Below are positions 1-10,818 of a stretch of 64,000 bases of DNA, piece after piece; positions within the stretch are counted from its first letter, which is position 1, and each line of letters opens with the position of its first letter. The notes under the pieces were generated by a model. The model made no database searches. It was given only the letters and a program-made list of their open reading frames with translations, and was not told the DNA's origin. A program made the position numbers and the translations under genes. Source of the DNA: Amyelois transitella (Eukaryota; Arthropoda; Insecta; Lepidoptera; Pyralidae). The DNA lies in the NCBI RefSeq assembly GCF_032362555.1, contig NC_083514.1, positions 4,201,001-4,265,000 on the forward strand. Direction: 5' to 3'.

Positions 1-18
1 TCGTCTGCCCAAGACAAC

Positions 19-417
19 ATGTATGACATGTTGTCAGAATTCCGAGTATCAGAATTTGATTCTTTTGTAAACATACTGAGATTGACTCCTGGTGATCCCT
101 TAAACACATTTGGTGAAATGTGGTATCCTGTGTTCTTGTGGTCATTGTGTTCTTCTGTGTTTGTGCATACTTGTGCTGCGTTAGTCGCTTTTGGAACTCT
201 AAGGAAACACAAATATGGAAAATTTTTCCCTGTTCTATTAATAGTGATGGGTGTTGTCAATCCAGTAACATCTGGAGTCGCCAGTAGTGCTGCCGTTGCA
301 TTTATATATCGTGCTGCTAATCAAGAAATGCCTCCAATACATGCTATGATATGGGGGATAGGTCAAACTGTATTAGGGGCAGGTATAGGATTTACAAGAA
401 TTTTAGCAACACTGTAA
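19..417 (+). CDS. TMEM170: TMEM170-type transmembrane protein, 3' part or whole
   Basis: This is a small multi-pass membrane protein of the TMEM170 family, which in animals acts at the ER and nuclear envelope. The reading frame gives 132 residues from the ATG at 19 and ends at TAA 415-417. The family core is visible: EMWYPVFLWSL leads into the first membrane segment (about residues 33-57), HKYGKF lies between segments 1 and 2, and the protein ends in RILATL, the usual end of vertebrate TMEM170A. Three hydrophobic segments fit the family. The frame is open from base 1 of the window, so the true start may lie in an upstream exon outside it; ATGs at 19 and 28 are both possible starts. Family recognition is strong; the N-terminus is not settled. 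Confidence 0.85.
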   Translation: MYDMLSEFRVSEFDSFVNILRLTPGDPLNTFGEMWYPVFLWSLCSSVFVHTCAALVAFGTLRKHKYGKFFPVLLIVMGVVNPVTSGVASSAAVAFIYRAANQEMPPIHAMIWGIGQTVLGAGIGFTRILATL

Positions 418-2837
418 TTAATGTAGTATTGAAACACTTGTATATGTATTCAGCGATGTAATTATAGTTCAAATGAATTGAGAGTCAATTATTTTAGAAT
501 AATGTTGAAGATATAGGTGGTGCTGTTGTTCAATACATTATTCCCTATTTAATGTCTTTGTGTATCCATTTAGTATTTATATGGTATATCATATAGCTAA
601 TACTCATGTATAGTAATTGTAATAAGAATGTATATCTTGTCTCTCATGTATATTCCCACTATTATAAATTTTATAAAATGTCAATCATGACCATCACGAT
701 CATGGCCTTGCATTGAGCTCTGTTAAAAATGTTTTATATATCATACTCATTGTAAATTGGTCCCAAAAAGCTATCCACTTACAATAGATTTGAAATAATT
801 TTATACAAATGACACAACATCACTCTGGTACTGATATATTGACTAGAAGTTTAAAGTTTTATTAAATCAAAAAAAAAAGAATATTTCTTGAAATCTTAAA
901 TGCAATCCAGCATAACAGTAACAAATTGTGCAATGGTAATAACTATAATGAAAGTAATCACATTAAAATTAATATGAAACCCTATAAACATTATTGGTAT
1001 TTGTTAGCTTTTTGGGGCCAAATTGAGTCATACTCTTATAAAATTAACATGACAAGTAAATATAAGTATTGTGATGGATTGGCCTAGATCAGGTTGTATG
1101 ATTGAATGATGTAAAAATTATTTTTTTATAATTGTTAATTGTACATATTTTATTTGACTGATATTTCAACGGATTAAAGGGAATATATCTGCCAATGCCT
1201 TAAAAAGGTTAATAAAATTTAAGAGTAAAAACTGGCATTACCTTACATACATATATATTCAGACAAATATTCATAGTCACAAACTAAAATTTTATGAAAT
1301 TCCAATGCTTTGAAAGTATTATTTGGTTTTGGATATTCCCTGATTCCAATGGAAAATGTATCTTTTCTCACTGAAAGAAAATCATTTAGTTTCCTCATTA
1401 CCATACATTTGTTGATGGATGAATCAACAACAGCAACAAGTTCAATTTGAGATAAATAATTATATTCAAGTCAAAATTTTTTGAAGCTGAGAAAGATGAA
1501 AATTAAATACTATGTAAATCTTCCTCATCAACTAAAACAGGTAGGTTTCAAAACTATGAAGAATGTGATAAATTGCATTCTTTACTATACACCATCTTCA
1601 TCCAGATAATGCAGAATGCATAACTGAGAATACATTTTGTAATGGTTTGCTAGTTTTATTTCATAATATTGTACTTATACCTTTTCATTGATATCTTAGA
1701 AGCTAGAACCATACTTAATTTTTATCTGTACTGATAAGTTAATGAACAATTGGTATTAGTCAGTACAGTACACACAGTAATGACAACATTATATAATTAG
1801 TTCTTTAGTAATTTTGTTTGGTGTGGGGGGAAAATGCACATTATCACTAGTATTATTTATAAACTATGTTTGTGCTATGCAGGTTAACAGTTAAAATTAA
1901 ATGTTTATAATGTTATTATAAATAATTTTATATTGTTCTGTGAAAATTTATGGGTAAATTAATTTTGTATTAGTTATTGACCATGTAAATTAATTGTCTA
2001 ATATCCTTATGATGTTAGCATTTATTTTTTAAAATAGTAAAGATTAGTTTCCGTTTGTACATACAATTATTTAAAATATCTATGAATAATATATTTTGTA
2101 AATGAGAAATAAATTTCCAAGATGTATCATAATAAACATCTTGGATTTTATAAACCAAAAGTGGATTTTCTTTCTTTTTTTATTTGCCAACAAATATATT
2201 GAAAAAATATTAAAAAAAATTTAATTTAATAAATATTTTTATTAATAGCTGAGATAAAACATAATTATATTTCTTCTACAGTTCATACAAAGGTCTTAAA
2301 AAAAGTTTATATCCACTACAATTAGGCTACAATTAAGGCACAGTTTACCATACATCATCATAATTTACAAATTATATTAATTACTCATTCAATAATAGCT
2401 CCCAAAGTAAAACGAGTTTAATAATTTAAAAAAAAAATAGGCTTTTTCCATTTATTAATATACATATTGTTTTAAATTATTGGAATGAATTTGAATCCCA
2501 ACCCAATTTCTTGTTCATTACATATGTACATAGATAAGTCTATCTTCTTTCTCCTAGCGTCAGAGATCAGGATTTAATCCCTATTAAATCCTCAGCTCTG
2601 ACGAGAATCCTGGATTGTGATAGTTTTCTCTTACGATATTCAGTAGAAAGAGATGATAGTGTATAGTCTCATTCTGAAGTAACAGGAAACATAACATGTG
2701 AAAAAAGTCCATGTTTGGTAAGAAAAAATCCTGACAATTCATAAACATCATTACATTACTAAAATATTAGACAAGAGATGTCATGTTCATTCATGTATAA
2801 AATAACTATATATATATATATATGTATTTTTCTTAAT
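418..2837. other. convergent 3' flank between TMEM170 and Cep135
   Basis: AT-rich non-coding DNA that should hold the 3' UTRs of TMEM170 (+) and Cep135 (-), which converge here. AATAAA-like sequences occur (for example near 2106). It has a short TA run at about 2808-2822 and an imperfect hairpin at 2558-2604. I see no further coding sequence. Confidence 0.5.
2558..2604. repeat. imperfect hairpin of about 20-bp arms
   Basis: The arm CGTCAGAG...GGATTTAAT is followed four bases later by ATTAAATCC...CTCTGACG, giving a hairpin with small internal mismatches. It lies in the 3' flank of Cep135. It could be a transposon remnant or a small-RNA hairpin; nothing in the sequence decides this. Confidence 0.4.
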
Positions 2838-5800
2838 TCATAAAGTACTACCATGAGAGTACTTCGAAAATCTTTTACGAATTTCACCATAGCGAGAACT
2901 TTCTTCATCTTCTTCATGACTGTCTTCATGGATTGTTTCTTCTAACATAAGCGGGAGTTCAAGCTCCTTGGTTAATGTGATCTACAAACAGAAAATATGT
3001 TAGAATCATAAAACAGGCAAAAAAAAATTACAAGACTCAAATAACACATACAAATTATTAGAGGGCTTCATAATGGAAAATTTCATCAAGAGGCTATGAA
3101 TATTGACTGGTCTCCTATTTATAACAGTGATAATGTTGATGCGAAGGTGGAATGTTTTAACAATGCTGTGGTGAAGATTTACAATCTACATGCTCCCCTC
3201 AGACGTATTAAGGCTAAACGAAACCCTGCACCGCGGCTTTCTAGCGAAATCAAAGAAACTATGGCACGAAGAGATAAAGCCAAGCGCAGGTATAAGCGTC
3301 ACCCGTCGGAACACAATCTCTCGCTTTTCAAGGTCCTTCGCAATCGCTGCAGTCGTATGTGTAGGGATGCTAAAAGAAATTATTTTCATGATTCTCTCGT
3401 TGGTCGTAGCCCTGCTGATGTGTGGAGGTTTCTTAGATCTGTCGGTATTGGCAAATCTTCGGTTCTCGATCACAGTAACTTAGACCCAAACGACATTAAC
3501 AGACATTTTTCTCTTCCGCCTGTTTCTCTGTCTTCTGCCTCTAAATCTGACACTTTGAATCAACTATCCAAACTTCCTGTTCCGCCTTACCCTGCCTTTG
3601 AGTTTTCATGTGTTACTGAGGATGAAGTTGAAAGATTTATTTTTCATGTCACTTCTAACGCGGCTGGGGATGATCAGATCTCTGCAAAAATGATAACGCT
3701 CCTTCTCCCTGCTATTCTTTCTGTTGTTACTCATATAATTAATTTCTCCCTAACTTCCGGATATTTCCCTGCGTCTTGGAAACTAGCTCATGTCATTCCC
3801 TTACCTAAAGTCTCTAATCCTTCATCACTTTCACAGCTTAGACCTATATCTATCTTACCCTTTTTATCTAAAGTTTCTGAGCTGATTGTTCAAAGGCAGT
3901 TCTCTTATTTTTTAAATCATAACAACATAATTAGTCCTTTTCAGTCAGGTTTCCGTGCGGGACATAGTACTGTGACGGCTTTGCTTAATGTTACCGACGA
4001 CATCCGCTGGGCTATGGAAAACAAATCCCTAACTTTGATTGTACTTCTCGATTTCAGCAGTGCCTTCAACTCTGTTGATTTTGATATCCTTCTCGGAATT
4101 CTCCGGTCTATTAACGTGTCACCTGTTGCTCTTGCCTGGTTTTCTTCCTACCTTCGGGGTCGCTCGCAGTGTGTTCGCCTCGGAGAGATCTCCTCTGACT
4201 GGCGTGAGCTCAGTGCTGGTGTACCCCAGGGTGGTGTCCTTTCTCCTTTGCTTTTCTCTGTGTTTATTAATACTGTTACTAATATTCTATCTTCTAGTAT
4301 ACATCTCTATGCAGACGACTTGCAGCTTTACCGGCATTGCTTGGTTGATGAGGTTGGGACAACTGTGGCTTCCATGAATGATGACTTATGCAAGCTGAGT
4401 CGCTGGGCTAGCTCCTTTGGGTTATTAATAAATCCATCGAAATCTCAGGCTATGCTCATTGGTGGTAAGCATCTACGCAGTCGCATTGACCTGTGTGACT
4501 TACCCCCATTACTTCTGGATGGTTCGGTTATAGCTTTTGCGGAATCTGCGAAGAACCTTGGTGTTATTTTGGATTCTACACTTAGCTGGTCGAAGCACGT
4601 TCACGAGGTTAGTCGCAAGGTACACTATTCCTTCCACACTTTGAAGTGTCTCCAAAATTTTTTGCCATTCCAAACTAAAGTTTCTTTATGTCAATCCCTC
4701 ATTCTTCCTCTCCTCGACTATGCTGACGCGTGCTTTTTGGATGCTACCGAGGAACTCCTTGATAAACTGGAACGTCTACAGAATTTGTGTATCCGATTCA
4801 TTTTTGGCCTCAAGAAGTACGATCACGTCTCGGAGTTTCGCAGGCAACTAAACTGGCTGCCCATTCGTTTGCGTAGAAATATGAGAATACTTTGCCTTCT
4901 TTACAATACTCTCTATAATCCTGCATACCCCTCATATCTGCGCAACCGCTTCTCCTTTGTTTGTCCTGTCGATACTCCATGCAGGTCTCATCGTAGGACC
5001 ATGCTTAAATTCCCTACGCACCCACTTTCTCCAACTCCTTCTCTGTCCATGCTGTTAGATTGTGGAACTCACTGCCTCCTGAGATACGTGACTCTAAATC
5101 ACTGTCCCAATTTAAAAAATTAATTAAAATTTATTACCTCTCCAAGCCTTGCTAATTTGGTATATATTGTATTTACTTTATGTAAGTTTATTTTTTTTTG
5201 TATTTATATATTTATTTTATTATATTTTATTTATGTATTTGTTTATGTATGTCTATTATTAGTTGTGTGAGTGGAGTACACGCCTGTCACCCTTTCCATC
5301 ACATCTCCTGTCTCGGGTCTGCTGGAAGAGATTTCTTTTGAAATAAGCAGAACCTTTGTAATTTTATTTCTTGTGTTTATCAGTCTCGATGTTTTCTGTG
5401 TACATAAATTAGTAAATAAATAAATAAATAAATGGAACTGAGGTTCTGTGGTACAGGCAACTGAGGCCAAGTAAACTACATTATATCTCCTTTCTATAAT
5501 ACACTTCTACACAGCCAAAAGTGCCCAAAATTATTGTAAACACAATATGCTATTCACTAAGTTCTCTACAACCTATTGGTTTTGATTCTGTCACTGCCAA
5601 TGATCTTTTCTTATGTACTAATAATTATAAAATTACCTCATGGTCATCAGCATGGCATGTACTTAATCGTGATACACGGTCTTGCAAAGATTTTGTTTCT
5701 GAAGTTGCATCCTGTAATGCTAATTTTAAGTCCACTATCTCCTTCCTAGCATTTAATAACAATTCCTCAGTAGTCATTAATTTGTCTTTTAACTCATCCT

Positions 5801-8768
5801 TTTCTACTTCTAACTTTGCTTTATTGTTTGTTAATGTTTTAATTTTATTTTCATACAATTTTAGTTCAGAATCAGTATCCCCTAAACTTTTTGTCATATG
5901 TGAATGTTCTGTGTGTATATTATTACACATTTGTTTTAAATATGATATTTTTTGCTCTAAAATAGCTTTCTCTTCAGTCAATAATTTCACTTCATTTTCC
6001 AATGCAGTCACCCTACACGTCATGGACGCTAAGCGTGCAGATTGACTATCTATTATACTTTCTTTATCTAGGATCTTTTCCTCGAGACTTTGAATTTTAC
6101 TGACATAGGACTGCAACTGCATTGACTTAGATGCAGACTCACTTTCCAGTGAATGATTTGTATTCTCTAATATATTGGCCTCAACAGAAAGACTAGCAAA
6201 CTGTTCCAACATATCAGATCTTTCAGCTTCTTTTTGCGATAATAATTCTTCAATCCTTCTTATTTCTGCAACATAGTGCTGAAGTTGTTGTTTCATGCCA
6301 TCCACTTCTTTCCTTGATTTGTCATATTCAATTTTTGTAAGTTTCAATGTTCCATTAGCATCTGCTAAACTATTTTGCAGCTGTTTATTTTCCATAATGG
6401 CATTTTCGAGTTGTTGGTTCAGTCTCATTATTTCTCCATTTAAGAAAGCAATTTGAGCTTCATTATCGACTAGTTTATGTTCGGAAACCTTATTTACATT
6501 CAACTTTCTCTTAAGATCAGAAATTTCATCTTCCAGCTTACTCATATCAAATGTTTGCGATTTCAATTTTTGTTCCAGAATACTAATAGTTTCAGCTTTG
6601 TGATCTAATTCAATAACTAATTTGTCCCTTTCTTGATCTAGTTTTCTAATGTTGTCTAGAAGATTTGACTTGTCACTTTTTAAGCTTCCTATTTCAGACT
6701 GCAGTTCTTTACATCTCCTTTCTAATGAGTCTACTTTCTCATTTGCTACACTCAGTTTCTTTTGAACAAGTAACAGTTCATTTTGTATTTCACTGCTACT
6801 TCTCTCAGTTTCTAACTGTATATTTTTAATCTGGTTGGCTAATGTCTTTTCTTTGATAACATCACTTTGCATTTTCTTCATTTGTTCCCTTAAAAAGTTA
6901 CATTCATCTCTTAAATGATCAGTTGATGCCTTTCCTGTTCTATGGGACATTTTAAATGAAGAATTTTCTTCTTGTAATAACTCTATATCTTTCTGTTTAT
7001 AGACTAAATCTCTTTTTAATTTATCTATAATGTCCACTGCTTCTTTATATTTTAAATTATATTCATGTTTGTCTTTTTTTAAAATTTGAGCTTCATGTGT
7101 CAATTCATCAATTCTTTCCTTCAACTTTTGAATATCTTTTTTACAAAATTCAGGAGTATGATTAAATTTTGCTGAATTTATACTTCTATACTGACTCAAT
7201 TGTTGACTTAGCGAAATATTTTCTTTTGATAACTCTGAATTTTCAGCATTAAGCTGACTTATTATATCTTTGTAATTTTGTTTACTTCCCTCTTCATTTT
7301 TAGACATCTTAGATCTGATGTCATCGTTTTCTTTTTGTAGCATTAGAAGTTTCTGTTCTGTCTCACACAGTTTATTTTGTAAGTCTCTAATAAAATGTGA
7401 TCCATGTATAGAACTAAATTTAGAATCTTTACATTTGTATGACTGTTTATTGAATAAGTCTATTGTTTCAGACAACTTATTTTGTAACTCTACAATGTGT
7501 TTTTCATACTTTTTCCTTTCATTTTCAAGCAAAAGTTCCAACTCATGTTTTGTTGGGCAGCTCTTATAGTCATTGCTAGGTTCACACGGTGTGTTAACTT
7601 GGCTATGAGCCTTACTAAGTTGAGACAGTGCCAAAATTTTATCTTGTAAACCTTTATTAAGATCTACAAGATCTTTTATTTCTCTTTGTAATGCGTCTTT
7701 TTCTTTTAAAGCTACATTTAATAACTCATTGGTATGAAAATCTTTTGGAGTAGTTAATATTTCTTTAGAAACTTTGTGAGCCAGTTCCTTTTCCAGTTGA
7801 GAATTTTTCATAGTTAACCCTTCTAATCTTGTCTGTAAAAAGTTAACCTCATTCATCATAGAAGCTAACCTTTTATTGCAATCTTCTTCAACTTTTAGTG
7901 CTAAGGTATCCACTTTTTGTATTTCTTCCTGTAACATTTTATTCTTATCAGCCAAACTGAGAGCTCTCAACATAGCCTCATGTTGTTTTTCAAGTCCTGT
8001 GCTAATTTCCTTCTTTAAAATTTCATTTGTGTTTTCTAGGTCATGAATTTGTTTCATTAAGTTTTGAAATCGGCTATCAGTATTCATATTGCAGCAATCC
8101 TTGTTTATAGCTGTTATAGGCCTACCTCCTTCTAATAAGATATTAAGTCTAACTATTTCATTATCTCTATGCTCAATCTGATTTTTTAACAACGCAATTT
8201 CATCATTATACTCCTCCATTTTCTCTTGTAACACACATATTTTCTTTTGCATTTCAGATTCATCTGTTTCAACACTATAAAATTTCCTATCATTGCATAC
8301 ACATAGTTTTGAATATGAGTCTCCTGCTTCTTTCCGTCTACTTTTATTGCGGCTAGCTTGTGTTTCAGCACAGATGCCCCTAAGGCTCAAATCTCTAAGA
8401 TCATGTTGTAATTTACTGATTGTACTGTCTTTTTTCATGAGTTCTTCTGTCATAGCCTTAATTTTTCTTTTCAATTCCTTTGAAATTTTCATATTCTCTT
8501 CTTTCAAGTGTATAACTTCTCTATTTAGCTTATTATTTTCTTGTATGAGTTTGGCATTGTCACACTTATACGGTTCGGCTTCTAGCATCAAGGAATCTCG
8601 TTGCTGGAGTGCCTCTTTTGATAAATCCATATAATGCTGCAAGCTTCGTGTAGTTTGTAATAAATCTGCAAAAATACATTCTACTAATGGTACTGCATCA
8701 ATTGGTAAAGTATTATTGTAGCCTAACTCCTCCAACTTCCGCTTCAAACTAAAATATGCTTCGCCCAT
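2838..8768 (-). CDS. Cep135: Cep135/Bld10 centrosomal coiled-coil protein
   Basis: A structural protein of the centriole cartwheel and wall, needed for centriole assembly and length. Coding exons on the minus strand are 8768-5637 and 2981-2838; the join GAG|ATC is in phase 0 with GT and AG at the intron ends. The protein is 1091 residues, close to human CEP135 (about 1140). The N-terminus (KRKLEELGYNNTL, PLVECIFADLL, then AEPYK) matches the conserved CEP135 start, where an EPYK motif follows the first helices. Nearly all the rest is coiled coil. The last exon adds 47 acidic-then-basic residues ending YSHGSTL. The 2.65-kb intron contains a LINE in the opposite orientation (3078-5430). The start at 8768 is the first ATG and gives the family N-terminus. 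A further small exon inside the intron cannot be excluded. Confidence 0.88.
3078..5430 (+). mobile_element. CR1-group non-LTR retrotransposon, 5'-truncated copy
   Basis: A LINE fragment in the Cep135 intron, antisense to that gene. Homology with the copy at 36977-40008 starts at about 3078 and continues to a 3' tail of AAAT repeats (about 5411-5433). The reverse transcriptase frame is open from 3096, with motifs LRPIS, FSSAFNSVDFD, AGVPQGGVLSP and YADD (4308-4319). The endonuclease part is missing. Relative to the other copy a net 7-bp deletion at 5020/5021 shifts the frame and replaces the conserved C-terminus, so this copy is dead. AATGGAA occurs at 3072-3078 and at 5431-5437 and may be a short target-site duplication. 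The clade is judged from the YADDLQLY style and tandem-repeat tail. Confidence 0.9.
3096..5123 (+). pseudogene. LINE ORF2 fragment: reverse transcriptase with frameshifted end
   Basis: An open frame of 675 codons covering the linker, reverse transcriptase and most of the C-terminal domain of a non-LTR retrotransposon. It is almost identical to residues 228-855 of the copy at 36991-39735. Visible differences include CGG for TGG (R for W) near 3235, GGG for GAG near 4354, and the 7-bp deletion near 5020 after which the frame ends early. It has no own start signal; the ATG at 3096 is internal to the parent ORF. Confidence 0.9.
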
Positions 8769-10818
8769 AGTAAATTCTTAATTTTTTTAAGAACATATAC
8801 CCATTTATTGGTATATTTTATTTGTGTTTTTCACTTATCGTAAACAAGTAAATGTTTGTAAATTTGAAATAATATGACATTTATTTTTTTGTCTAAAATT
8901 TATTGACAGTGGCAGATGACAAAATCCCTTTCGAAGTATTGTCTATAAATATAATGCCAGTGTTAGGACACTGGCATTAGACAAAATTTTGGCACTGTCC
9001 CAACTTAGTAAGGCTCATAGCCAAGTAAACACACCGTGTGAACCGTGTGTTAAGACACTGGCATTAGAGTTGCATTAATTATTAAGAGAGATCCAGCGCT
9101 TTTTTGCTCAAGAACTTGGAGATAAAGTTGTTTTAGGGTCCGTCAACGTGCTACCGACTTCGTCCGACCGGCGCACCTTTTATACTTTGTTGCCACTTAA
9201 TTGGCACAATTTCTCATATTTTTGGTTGGTTCATAACTGAAGACTGAATTTTATAATTATGAATCCACATTTGATTTAGACATAGCGTTTTTATATCAGA
9301 GGCAGATATTAACAGTGCTCGTACTTACCTATATTTATATTATCTCATGCATAACAAAACGCAGTGATCAAACATTTTGCATACTATCTGGGAGAATCTT
9401 CAAAGAGTATGTAAACACTACGTTTAAAGAGTCGGGAGACCCATCAAAAAAAGAAAATTCTCTAGTATAAAACAATTGGGAACAGTCCGGCCAACACGAA
9501 AGCCGCAAATAAAAGTGACAATGCAACAACGACAAGAAAAAAGGAGGTAGGGATGTAATGTACATCACATCTATTATCGAATTATGGATATCAGTATGAA
9601 TTTGACGACCGTAGGCACCCACCTAGATACAGTAGGTACTTAGGTTGTTGGGCAGGTGATGATCAGTAGCAATCCATGACCACTCTTATATTATTGGATG
9701 AAATAAATAACACAAGTTTATTTCAAAGTGTATATATAAGCCACAGTAATATTTTAATTGGTTTAATTTTTCTATTAGCGCATTCCTCAAATTTTTGTTT
9801 CAGATAGCTGCTTTTCATTATCTTACAAAGCTGTAAAGAAAACTAGAATAAAATTAACATGCGTATTAATTAATTTGTTATGAAATCTTAATTGAAACTG
9901 AGAGGTGCCCTATCAGTAGTCACTTTTATTATGATATTTTGATAAACCAAGAGATTATAGGTACCTACATACTATAAATATACCATAAAAGATTTTCCTT
10001 CCATAGACTAAATTGTAAACTGCCAGCTATCGCCCGTGTACCCGCCAGCGTGAAAAATAAGTACCTACCCTATCTCCTTCTACGTTCTTCACACTATATC
10101 TATATTATTCACTTCACGCCATATATCACAAAATTTCATAGAGATCGGGCTATTATATTAAAAACGAACAAAAAACACACTTTTATAATATTATTATGGC
10201 TTCTGCAGAAATCTTTTAAATTTGCTACATTGATAAAATTAGCTATTGTTTATATGCAAATAAGTTTATAATGTATTTATTTATTATAATGTATTCTGAC
10301 TAACACAGTTTTGCCACTCAGTAATAATATTAATACTTAGCGATCATAATCTTCTAGAAATCTTGCCATAAAATAAGCTCAGATATTTTCAATAAAACAG
10401 CAACAACAAACGTCACCGTCACGGAGAAATGTCAATGCTTTGATAGCCAGCATGGCGGATTTAAGATGTCAGCTGGTATAATCCGACAAATTTCGAAAGC
10501 CGCTAATTATTCATTGAATATTAATTAATGAAGTCTTTTAAAAATAAACGCCTTAAAATTCCAAATCGTTTCTTACAATCGCTTGTTGTCTTTAGAGTTG
10601 CGCCAGGCTGTCTGCTATTTTAAATTTTTATCTGTGCCATCTGCCCCAACCTGTGATCCGAACGAACGATACGGAATTCCCGTTGGATTGGACCTTCTGT
10701 CTCAGTTTTAACAATAAATCTTAGTCTTATCTATATTTATTATTGTTTTATATTTTCACAAGTGCAAGTTACTTAAATCTTAAAAAATTTAAAATTATGG
10801 GTGTATAGTTAGGCAACA
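8769..10818. other. divergent intergenic region Cep135 / RELCH
   Basis: Two kilobases between the oppositely oriented starts of Cep135 (-) and RELCH (+), which should contain both promoters. It holds a short perfect hairpin (8953-8978), a 61-bp inverted copy of a Cep135 exon fragment (8983-9043), and otherwise AT-rich sequence without credible coding potential. Confidence 0.5.
8983..9043 (+). repeat. inverted duplicate of a Cep135 exon fragment
   Basis: These 61 bases match the coding strand of Cep135 exon 1 (complement of 7579-7639, protein around KILALSQLSKAHSQVNTP) with two differences that I can see. The copy is on the plus strand, 215 bp upstream of the Cep135 start, so it is inverted relative to the source. 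It is flanked on both sides by GACACTGGCATTAGA (8967-8981 and 9054-9068). Confidence 0.85.

Noticed and set aside
12-34. Regulatory palindrome GACAACATG / CATGTTGTC at the left edge
   Set aside because: It lies within or next to the TMEM170 coding frame and is short enough to be chance.
3186-3473. Small minus-strand gene, repeated at 37759-38046
   Set aside because: Antisense shadow of the LINE reverse transcriptase; identical in both copies for that reason.
5521-6045. A plus-strand gene of 174 codons
   Set aside because: It is antisense to Cep135 and hydrophobic only because it mirrors coiled-coil codons.
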